The notes below the pieces were generated by a model. The model searched no databases. It worked only from the letters and a program-made list of their open reading frames with translations, and had not been told where the DNA came from. The translations under genes and the position numbers were made by a program. From Micromonospora sonchi (GTDB taxonomy: Bacteria; Actinomycetota; Actinomycetes; Mycobacteriales; Micromonosporaceae): 64,000 bases of DNA. The DNA is taken from the NCBI RefSeq assembly GCF_014646235.1, contig NZ_BMNB01000006.1:182266-246265 (forward strand), written 5' to 3'. This document shows, piece after piece, positions 51,254-58,605 of this stretch. Position 1 is the first letter of the stretch; each line of letters begins with the position of its first letter.

Positions 51254-52816
51254 TCACCGGTGGCCGTCGTCGGTGGCGGAGGCGGCTCCCAGCAGCGAGT
51301 CCCGTACCCGTTGCCGGTCAATCTTGCCCTGGTTGCCGGTGGCCGGCAGGGACGAACGGGGCACCAGGTGGTGCGGCACCATGTGCGTTGGCAGTTCGCT
51401 GCTGAGGAAGCGCCGGAGTTCCGCCGCGTCGACCGGCGCGCCGAGGGTGTAGACCAGGGCGATGTCCTCGCCGATGTCGACGTTGGGCACGCCGACCGCC
51501 ACGCACGCGTCGATACCCGGGAAACGAGCGGCCACATCCTCGACCTCGGTCGGGCTGACCCGGAATCCCGACGTCTTGATCATGGCGTCGCGTCGGCCCA
51601 CGAAATAGAGGTAGCCCTCCTCGTCCCGGGTCACCATGTCGCCGCTGAACACCACCGTCTCGCCTGGGTACGCGGGCAACGTCCGGAACCGCTTCGCGGT
51701 CTCCTCTGGCGCGCCCCAGTACCCCTTTGCGATGCAGCCGCCCCGGTGAACCAGCTCGCCGGGCTCGTTCGGGCCGACCTCGCGGCCCTGCTCGTCGAGG
51801 ACGAGGATCTCCACGTCCGGGATCGCCCGGCCGATCGAGGTGGGACGGCGGGCCAGTTGGTCCGGCTCCAGACAGGTCGAGCGGAACGCCTCCGTCAGCC
51901 CGTACATGAGGAAGATCCCCGCCGCGGGGAAGGCCCGGGTGAGGTTCTCGATCATGCGGTGGGAGACTGCGCCACCGGACGACGAGACACACCGAATGGC
52001 GGAGAGAGCCCCGGCCGGCCGTTCGCGCAGCAGCCGCGGGTCGAACATCCGGGTGACGATGACCGGCATGACGGGCAGGACGGTGATGCGCTCGGCGGCC
52101 AGGAAGCGGAACAGGTCGGCGGGGAACACCAGCTCGTGCAGGTGGAGCTGGGCGCCGGTGTGCAGCGCCTGCCAGAGCTGGTTCAGCCCGTAGTCGAAGT
52201 TCAGGGACAGCACGCTGCCGATCCGGTCGTCCCGGCGGGTGCCGAGGTACCGGGCGGTGATCCGGGCACCGTCGCAGAGGTTGCGATGCGTCACCATGAT
52301 GCCCTTGGGCCGGCCGGTGGAGCCGGACGAGTAGATGATCCCGGCCAGGTCGTCGCCGATGGCGCGCTGCGGCACCGCACCATCCGCCGGTTCCGCCGGG
52401 TCACCCGGGTCGACGCAGATGTCCCGGGCGAGCAGCAGCGGGAGCGCGGGAACCGAGGTACGCAACTCGTCGGCGCGTACGTGGTCCGTGATCGCGGTCC
52501 GCATGCCGGAGTCTCCGACGATGTGCCGGATGTTGTCGCCCTTGAGCGTCGGCAGGATCGGCACGATCACCGCGTCGGCGATCAGTACGGCGAGGATCGC
52601 CACGACCTGGTCGACCGACTTCGCCATGCAGACGCCCACCCGGTCGCCCCGGCCGACGCCGTGGCCCGCCAGGACAGCCGCGGTGGCGAGCGCGGCGTCC
52701 CGAAGCTCGGTGAAGGACAGCGTCCGCTTGCCGTCGCTCACCGCGACATCGCCGCCGAACGACCTGGCCGCGTCGTGCAGCAGGGCGTGGATCGTGAACA
52801 GGTGCCGGCTGGTCAT
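51254..52816 (-). CDS. AMP-forming acyl/amino acid ligase (adenylation enzyme)
   Basis: A 520-residue ANL-superfamily enzyme. Core motifs: A3 YSSGSTGRPKGIMVTHRNL, A5 MYGLTEA, A7 FSGDMVTRDEEGYLYFVGRRD, A8 IKTSGFRVSPTEVE and the A10 lysine in TGNQGKIDRQRV. It adenylates a carboxylic acid and transfers it to a phosphopantetheine thiol, most likely of the carrier protein at 38.5 kb. The subtype resembles the AMP ligases found with exosortase A and the VinN-type ligases that activate 3-methylaspartate. I infer 3-methylaspartate as substrate from the linked mutase. It is downstream of the GNAT gene on the same strand with a 63-bp gap. Confidence 0.87.
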   Translation of the reverse strand: MTSRHLFTIHALLHDAARSFGGDVAVSDGKRTLSFTELRDAALATAAVLAGHGVGRGDRVGVCMAKSVDQVVAILAVLIADAVIVPILPTLKGDNIRHIVGDSGMRTAITDHVRADELRTSVPALPLLLARDICVDPGDPAEPADGAVPQRAIGDDLAGIIYSSGSTGRPKGIMVTHRNLCDGARITARYLGTRRDDRIGSVLSLNFDYGLNQLWQALHTGAQLHLHELVFPADLFRFLAAERITVLPVMPVIVTRMFDPRLLRERPAGALSAIRCVSSSGGAVSHRMIENLTRAFPAAGIFLMYGLTEAFRSTCLEPDQLARRPTSIGRAIPDVEILVLDEQGREVGPNEPGELVHRGGCIAKGYWGAPEETAKRFRTLPAYPGETVVFSGDMVTRDEEGYLYFVGRRDAMIKTSGFRVSPTEVEDVAARFPGIDACVAVGVPNVDIGEDIALVYTLGAPVDAAELRRFLSSELPTHMVPHHLVPRSSLPATGNQGKIDRQRVRDSLLGAASATDDGHR

Positions 52817-52879
52817 CGCGCCTCACCTTCCTCGTCATCTTTTGCGGAATGCCGAACCGGCGGCGAGCCGGCTTCGAGA

Positions 52880-54040
52880 TCAGCAGAAGGCCTCCCACCC
52901 CTCGGTGCGCAGGGCTGCCGCGACCGCCGGCGACCGCCCGGCGAGGTCGGCGCGGAGGGCCGCGTTGTGGGCCCGGACCTCGTCGCGGTGATCGTCGAAC
53001 ACGCTGGTCGAGGAGAGATCCAGCAGCCACAGCGGTCGCAGCTCGGCACCGCGCAGCGCCTTACCGTCCGGGGTGGCGATGCCGGCGTGCAGCCACCGCA
53101 CGCCGGGCAGCCGAGCGGGCAGGTAGTAGGTCAGGTTGAAGTACTCGGCCGCCCCACGGAGCCGCTCGTAGTCGAAGCCCACCGCCCGCAGATAGATGGT
53201 GTCGCCGTCGCGGTAGTAGAGACAGCAGCCGACCGGTGGGCCGTCGTCGTAGGCGCAGAGCAGGACCTCGGCCCGCGACCCGGCCAGCTCGCCCTGCTTA
53301 CGAAAGCCGTCATAGTAGATAGCGGGATCACCCGCCCGGCCGTAGCGCCGCTCGGTGTGGATCGCCAGCCGGGCCACGTCGGCCCAGGCCTCGCCGAGGG
53401 TTCGGCGCTCGACCCGGTAACCGGCCTGTTCGAACTTCCGGACCTCGCTGCGGATCCGGCGGATCCGGTGCCGGGAGCCGAGCGACTCCAGCCACTCCTC
53501 CCACCCGCCGGGCGGAATGCCGATCCAGGCATCAGCAGCCAGTAGGACGGGCTCGGCCTGCACCCCCGCCGCCCGGAAGGCGAGTACGTCCGGTGTGGTC
53601 AGGTGTACGGCGACCTGCGCGGACGCCATCGCGGGCGGTACCGGCGGCGGCGCGGACCGGAGCTCCTCGATGATCCGCCCGGCGGCACGCACCGGATCTG
53701 TGCCCGGCGAGGTCAACAGATTGGCCAGGTAGCCACGGCGCTGGCCGACGTAGATGCCGTGCTGCGGTGGGCTCGGCAGATCGTGGGCGGCGAGAATCGT
53801 GCCCCACCGACAGTTGGGATGGGGATCGGCACCGACCGCGATCACCGGCACGGCCGCCCGCCCGCCGTCCGGCAGCGTCACGTGGACGCCGCCGGAGGTG
53901 CCGCCGCCCTCCAGCGCACACAGCCGTAGCCAGAACGCCGACGAGTAGAACCGATTGCCGGCCATCTCGTCCCACTGCTGATCGGCCAGGCCGCCGAGTG
54001 GGTCGCTGAAGTAGTCGGTGCCGCCGTCGAGCTGAGCCAT
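52880..54040 (-). CDS. GNAT/FemAB-like aminoacyl or acyl transferase
   Basis: A 386-residue protein built as two GNAT-like halves. The C-terminal half has the BioF2/FemAB-type pattern: HRIRRIRSEVRKFEQAGYRVE, AIYYDGFRKQGELAGSRAEVLL, VGCCLYYRDGDTIYLRAVGFDYERLRGAAEYFNLTYYL and RWLHAGIATPDGKALRG (each a separate block along the chain). FemAB-like enzymes transfer amino acids from tRNA, and GNAT enzymes transfer acyl groups from CoA or carrier proteins. In this cluster it could move the aminoacyl unit from the carrier protein to an acceptor. The start ATG gives the usual length. Confidence 0.75.
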   Translation of the reverse strand: MAQLDGGTDYFSDPLGGLADQQWDEMAGNRFYSSAFWLRLCALEGGGTSGGVHVTLPDGGRAAVPVIAVGADPHPNCRWGTILAAHDLPSPPQHGIYVGQRRGYLANLLTSPGTDPVRAAGRIIEELRSAPPPVPPAMASAQVAVHLTTPDVLAFRAAGVQAEPVLLAADAWIGIPPGGWEEWLESLGSRHRIRRIRSEVRKFEQAGYRVERRTLGEAWADVARLAIHTERRYGRAGDPAIYYDGFRKQGELAGSRAEVLLCAYDDGPPVGCCLYYRDGDTIYLRAVGFDYERLRGAAEYFNLTYYLPARLPGVRWLHAGIATPDGKALRGAELRPLWLLDLSSTSVFDDHRDEVRAHNAALRADLAGRSPAVAAALRTEGWEAFC

Positions 54041-54299
54041 GTCCCGCCTCTCGCCGCGTCTGGAGACCGTCAAGCAGCGCCGGGAGATGGAGACCGTGCG
54101 GGCGCCCTCGCGTCCTCGCGTCCTCACCGCCGGAGCCGCCCCACCGTCGCCATCGATCGCCGTGCGTCCTGGCGGACCAATCCTATGCATGGCGATCGTC
54201 GCCCACATGACCGCAATCGCGCTGACAACACTGTCGATCAACCTCAAGGCTCCGGTAAGGTCGCCAGCGACAATTATCGATCTACTCACGGGGGAATCG

Positions 54300-55133
54300 A
54301 TGAGTGGAAAGGTGCGTCGACTGACTGTCGGCGCGGTCGGAGTGCTGCTCAGCCTGGCCGTCGGGGCCGTGCCGCCAGCGAATGCGAGTGAGCCGGACGC
54401 GGTGGTCCCGCTGATCATTGGGGGAGTGGACGCGACGCAGCCCTACCCGCCGGTCACCTCGCTCCAGCTCGACCGGGACGGCACCTTCGGCCATCACTGC
54501 GCGGCGGTGCTCGTCCACCCGCGATACGTCGTCACCGCCGCGCACTGCGTCACCGACTGGGAGACAGAGCCGATCGATCCCGCGACGCTGCGGATCCGTG
54601 CCGGCTCAGCCAAGCACGCGTCCGGGGGGCGGATCGTGGCGGTGACCAAGGTCGTGCCACACCCGGCATGGGACTGGCACACGGGCGACGGCCTCGGGGC
54701 GGACGTCGCCGTGCTCCGCCTGGCCGCCCCGGTGTGGCTGCCGCGCTACCCGATCCTCGGCCGGTCGCCCGCGATCGGATCCACCGTGCGGGAGGTCGGC
54801 TGGGGGTCCACCGAGCCGGTGTTCGCCGGTTCGTTCGCCGCCACGTTGCAGCAACTGGACCGCTGGGTGGTGCCGCCCGAGGAGTGTGCCGTCGGGGGCA
54901 TCACCGTTGACGAGATCTGCATCGGCGGGGCCCCTGGCGGAGCGTGTTTCGGTGACAGTGGAGGTCCGGGGCTGTACCGGATCGGCCGAACCTGGTCGGT
55001 GGTGGCCGGCACCAGCCGGGTCGGGGTGGACTGGCGAGACGGGGTCTACTGCGGGGTGCAGATGATTTCCACCGACCTGACCTTCCACCGGTCCTGGATC
55101 CGGAGCGTGATCCGCGGGTCGCGCTCCACGTAG
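54300..55133 (+). CDS. Secreted trypsin-like serine protease (S1)
   Basis: A 277-residue protein with a signal peptide (VGAVGVLLSLAVGAVPPANA), a short propeptide and mature start IIGG. The triad is complete: His82 in VVTAAHC, Asp135 in GADVAVLRL and Ser220 in CFGDSGGPG. Cysteine spacing fits two to three disulphides. Streptomyces-type homologues digest proteins outside the cell. The ATG at 54300 follows GGGGGA. It lies just outside the biosynthetic block and is probably unrelated to it. Confidence 0.92.
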   Translation: MSGKVRRLTVGAVGVLLSLAVGAVPPANASEPDAVVPLIIGGVDATQPYPPVTSLQLDRDGTFGHHCAAVLVHPRYVVTAAHCVTDWETEPIDPATLRIRAGSAKHASGGRIVAVTKVVPHPAWDWHTGDGLGADVAVLRLAAPVWLPRYPILGRSPAIGSTVREVGWGSTEPVFAGSFAATLQQLDRWVVPPEECAVGGITVDEICIGGAPGGACFGDSGGPGLYRIGRTWSVVAGTSRVGVDWRDGVYCGVQMISTDLTFHRSWIRSVIRGSRST

Positions 55134-55230
55134 AGCACCGCTCCGACGGGAGTCGGCCCGCGCACGCAGCTACCGGTGAGCGCGGGCGGTCAGCCCGACG
55201 GCGGCCGGGAGCCGAGCCGCCGGCCACCGA

Positions 55231-56271
55231 TCATCCGATGACGTGTCGGGCGTAGAGCGCTTTGGCCCGGTTCAACCCGCCTGCTCCGTAGATCAGTGTC
55301 CGGCCGCTGGAGAACGCGACGATGCGGCAGCCATCGATTTCGATCTGCACGCACTCGGGTCGGGCCCGCAGCGACGTGTTCGCCCGGTGCCGCTGCTGCA
55401 GGCGCCCCAGATCTGTCGCACCGGCCGGCCCGGACAGCAACACCGTGTCGTCACCGCAGAGTTCCCGCGCTGTCGTGCGGTGATCGCCGCGCAGATAGCC
55501 GAAGTCACGATCTCCGCAAGCCGGACAGGGCCGGGGGCCGGCGGAAAACGTGGGTAGCGGAACACGGCGCAGCACGCCATCCCAGACATCGATCCGCAGG
55601 AGGCCACAGAGCGAGTCACGTCCCAGGCCGAGCAGGAGCTTCAACGCCTCCGTGGACTGGAGCGCGGCCACCGTCGCCGCGGTTGCCGGCAGCAGTCCGC
55701 GAGTCTCACAGGTCATCCGGGCCGCGGCTGCACCCGGCGTCGGCCACAGACACCGCAGGCAGTGCGTGACACCGGGCAGGACCGCCAACACCGAGCCCTC
55801 GGTCCCTGCACAGCCTGCGTAGACCAGAGGAGTTGCCGTTGCGACCGCGACATCGTTGAGCAGCAGCTTCGTCTCAAGATTGTCCGCGCCGTCGACAAGG
55901 AGGTCGGCACCCGCCGTCAACTGCACAGCGTTGCCGGGCGCGTAGTCAGCCACGACACCGTCGACGACACACCCGGTATTCAGACCGCGTAGGTGAGTTG
56001 CCGCCGCCTCTGCCTTGAGCCGCCCCAGAGCTGCGTCCTGTTCGGTGTAGAGAACCTGATGGGAAAGGTTGCGCATTTCCACCACGTCGCGGTCGATGAC
56101 ACGGACGTTGCCCACCCCGCCGCGGACCAGATGCATTGCGACGGCTGAACCGAGAGCTCCGCATCCGACGACCACGACCCGTCGGGCCGCCAACTGCGAG
56201 TAATCGACCGTACGCAACGCCGCAACCCGCTCGACGACGGAGTACCGGCCTGCCGATGCCGAGTCCGCCAT
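55231..56271 (-). CDS. ThiF/MoeB-type E1-like adenylyltransferase
   Basis: A 346-residue enzyme. The Rossmann motif is VVVVGCGALGSAVAMHL, the ATP-site motif is DRDVVEMRNLSHQVLY, a zinc site is formed by CLRC and CPAC, and CETRGLLPA is the crossover region. An extra C-terminal domain of about 80 residues (ending GGLNRAKALYARHVIG) follows. Relatives adenylate the C terminus of ubiquitin-like sulphur carriers or small peptides. No ThiS/MoaD-like gene is adjacent. ATG at 56271 has GAGG eight bases before it and lies 13 bases after the previous stop, so it is one operon with the unknown protein. Confidence 0.85.
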   Translation of the reverse strand: MADSASAGRYSVVERVAALRTVDYSQLAARRVVVVGCGALGSAVAMHLVRGGVGNVRVIDRDVVEMRNLSHQVLYTEQDAALGRLKAEAAATHLRGLNTGCVVDGVVADYAPGNAVQLTAGADLLVDGADNLETKLLLNDVAVATATPLVYAGCAGTEGSVLAVLPGVTHCLRCLWPTPGAAAARMTCETRGLLPATAATVAALQSTEALKLLLGLGRDSLCGLLRIDVWDGVLRRVPLPTFSAGPRPCPACGDRDFGYLRGDHRTTARELCGDDTVLLSGPAGATDLGRLQQRHRANTSLRARPECVQIEIDGCRIVAFSSGRTLIYGAGGLNRAKALYARHVIG

Positions 56272-56284
56272 GCTCGATGCCTCG

Positions 56285-56908
56285 TCACGCTCCGGCAAAG
56301 AGGGACCCGTCAACCTCACGAATCTCACCGAACAGTCGGCCGGAGCCCAGCACGCGATCGACCTCGGCCACGTTGTCAAGGCTGTCCAAGCTGTCCAACC
56401 GCAGCCAGGTCTGCTCGGCTGATTCGGTTGATCCCGCCACTGTGCGGAGTGCCTGAGTCGCAACAACACCGGGCACCGACCGCACCGCCTTCAGGCGATC
56501 TGCCGAGCGGCCCGACTCCTCCGGCCGGGAGTGGAAGACGAAGTGAATCGCCCCCGATTTTCCTTCCTGACGTTGACAGTATGTTTCAAGCCCGCCGACG
56601 TGGTCGGCTATGTGCGCTCGCGCGACCGTGCGGGCCTTGAACCATTCCGCCCGAGTCTTGCGCCAGCCATTCTCACCCGACTTCATCACGTCGTCGATCC
56701 GGGACAGGGTGGACAACTTTGCAATGTCCACCCGCCACAGGTACTCGAATTCGCCGCCGAGGGCGAGAGCGCTGGACAGCAACAGGGTCCCGGTCACTCC
56801 GGGGATGTCCTCCCACAGCTTCGGCCACGTGCGCACCGCGTCCGCGAGGTACTCCTGCGCTTCGTCGCCGCGCTGCCTCAAGTTGAACTCAAGCAGATAG
56901 CTGTGCAT
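56285..56908 (-). CDS. Unknown protein with two similar halves
   Basis: I do not recognise this 207-residue protein. It seems built of two related halves of ferredoxin-like or dimeric alpha/beta-barrel character. The first half runs YLLEFNLR ... IPGVTGTLLLSSALALGGEFEYLWRVDIAKL, the second IHFVFHSR ... VPGVVATQALRTVAGSTESAEQTWLRLDSL; both share a beta strand, a helix, an (I/V)PGV turn followed by a strand, then an aromatic Arg/Asp strand. There is no signal or membrane segment. ATG at 56908 has GGAGG eight bases upstream. It is cotranscribed with the E1-like gene. Third-position GC is lower than in the cluster genes. Confidence 0.75.
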   Translation of the reverse strand: MHSYLLEFNLRQRGDEAQEYLADAVRTWPKLWEDIPGVTGTLLLSSALALGGEFEYLWRVDIAKLSTLSRIDDVMKSGENGWRKTRAEWFKARTVARAHIADHVGGLETYCQRQEGKSGAIHFVFHSRPEESGRSADRLKAVRSVPGVVATQALRTVAGSTESAEQTWLRLDSLDSLDNVAEVDRVLGSGRLFGEIREVDGSLFAGA

Positions 56909-57284
56909 GTCTTCGCCCTCCGCGCCTGATCGCTCTGGCAGTACCGGACGCGAACTTCGACTGACAGTCCGCAAGAGCCTTTCTGGTTTCGATGCATCCT
57001 GCTGGACGTCAGCCGTCGTCCACCGCATTTGAGGACGCTTCGTGGCGCAATTCTTCCGAGCTCACGTCGCGCGCGTATCCAATTGCAACGTGCCGCTGGT
57101 CGGGAGCCGTAACGATACGGATCGTTTCACTGGCGCGACTCTGTGTCAACGCGCTGACGTCGTCTGAAAATTGACTCATCGCGTCGGCTGAGGCCGACGT
57201 GTCGAGCGCTTGGGGGCGTCGGCGTGAGGGAGGCCACCAATCACCGCTGCCCGAGTTGGCAAGGGGCGGAACTATGGTCGAGCC
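56909..57284. other. Region upstream of the E1-like operon
   Basis: A 376-bp stretch of visibly lower GC between the E1-like operon and the metallo-hydrolase gene. It holds a possible 56-codon minus-strand gene (57009-57179) and an inverted repeat aacgat-acgg-atcgtt (57111-57126) inside it. If the small gene is not real, this region is simply the promoter area of the two divergent transcripts; no strong promoter was identified. Confidence 0.5.
57009..57179 (-). CDS. Possible 56-residue peptide gene before the E1-like operon
   Basis: A small open frame from ATG at 57179 encodes a hydrophilic peptide (MSQFSDDVSALTQSRASETI at the start, SSNAVDDG at the end). It is on the same strand as, and 100 bp upstream of, the two-half protein and the E1-like enzyme. 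No clear ribosome site is visible, so it may be a chance frame. If real, it could be a substrate of the E1-like enzyme or a small regulator. Confidence 0.3.
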   Translation of the reverse strand: MSQFSDDVSALTQSRASETIRIVTAPDQRHVAIGYARDVSSEELRHEASSNAVDDG

Positions 57285-58316
57285 ATGGCCTTGGACAACG
57301 GCAGCTCCGACGACTGGACCGCACCCGGCGCGTTCGAGGTCGCCCCCGGGGTCTACCGCGTGCCGCTGCCATTGCCGAACGACGGCCTGCGGGCCGTGAA
57401 CGTGTACGTTCTGCGCCACGGCGACGACCTGGTCCTCATCGACTCGGGTTGGGCGATCGCCGAGGCGCGGGCGGCGCTCGACACGGCGCTGGAGAAGTTG
57501 GACTTCTCAGTCAAGGACGTACGCCGGTTCCTCGTGACGCACGTGCATCGGGACCACTACGCGCAGGCCGTGCACCTGCGCCGCGAATTCGGCATGCAGG
57601 TGAGCCTCGGCGCGGGCGAGCGCCGGAATCTTGAGCTGACCATCGCGCCGGATCAGGACCCGATGGCTGATCAGCTGCATCGCTTGCGGTTGCTCGGCGC
57701 GGGCGACCTGGCAGACAGGCTGTCGACGATCGCCACGGACAGTGAGCTGACGAAGGACTTCGAGCTACCCGACGACTGGCTCCACGACGGGGATGAGATC
57801 GTGCACGGCGACCGTACCCTGCACGCCGTCGAGACGCCGGGCCACACGCGCGGCCACGTCGTCTTCCACGACACCGAGTCACACCTGCTGTTTGCCGGCG
57901 ATCACGTGCTGCCCGCCATCACGCCGTCGATCGGGTTCGAGCCCGTGCTGTCGGCGAATCCGCTCGGCGACTTCCTCGGGTCGCTCGCGCTGGTGCGGCA
58001 GCGGCCGGACGCGCGGCTGCTTCCGGCGCACGGGCCGGTGACCCCGAGTGTGCACGCGCGCGTCGACGAGCTCATCGCGCACCACGGCGCGCGGCTCGAC
58101 GAGACGGAGGCCGCTGTGGTGCGCGGAGCGCATTCGGCGCACCAGGTTGCCTCGCAACTGCGCTGGACGAGGCGGGCACTGAAGCTAACTGATCTTGACG
58201 TGTTCAACCGGATGCTCGCGGTCTCCGAGACCGCGGCCCATCTCGACCTGCTGGTCGCTCAGGGGCGCCTGACCCGAACCGACGTCGACGGGTTGCGCTG
58301 CTACTTGGACGTCTGA
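57285..58316 (+). CDS. Metallo-beta-lactamase-fold hydrolase
   Basis: A 343-residue cytoplasmic protein. The metal-binding motif THVHRDHYAQ (HxHxDH) near residue 86, the His in ETPGHTRGHVVF, Asp in LLFAGDHVLP and the final His in LLPAHGPV are all present, so two metal ions can be held. A C-terminal helical domain (about 270-343) resembles the winged-helix part of LACTB2/BLACT-type hydrolases. The substrate is unknown; members cleave lactones, thioesters or phosphodiesters. ATG at 57285 has GGGGCGGA upstream. Confidence 0.88.
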   Translation: MALDNGSSDDWTAPGAFEVAPGVYRVPLPLPNDGLRAVNVYVLRHGDDLVLIDSGWAIAEARAALDTALEKLDFSVKDVRRFLVTHVHRDHYAQAVHLRREFGMQVSLGAGERRNLELTIAPDQDPMADQLHRLRLLGAGDLADRLSTIATDSELTKDFELPDDWLHDGDEIVHGDRTLHAVETPGHTRGHVVFHDTESHLLFAGDHVLPAITPSIGFEPVLSANPLGDFLGSLALVRQRPDARLLPAHGPVTPSVHARVDELIAHHGARLDETEAAVVRGAHSAHQVASQLRWTRRALKLTDLDVFNRMLAVSETAAHLDLLVAQGRLTRTDVDGLRCYLDV

Positions 58317-58605
58317 CTCAGGCGGCGGGCGCGACCTCATCGATGTCGTGACCAGGAGTAACCCCGACAAGAAGTAGCTCTGGACGCCCTTGACGCCGGG
58401 AGGCGCACCCAGCCACACTGGCCTTGCTAATACGATTTAGCGCAGTGCTAGGTCCATAGAGTGCCGGAGCGGGTCATCACAACGGGCAATGCCCAGGTGG
58501 CCCAGGAGGAGGCTCTTCATGCGAGGACGCCTGCATCCTCCGGCAGTGAGCCGAATCAGATCCTGGCCTCGCGGCGCTCCCGAGACCACAGAGGAGTTTG
58601 TTCAT

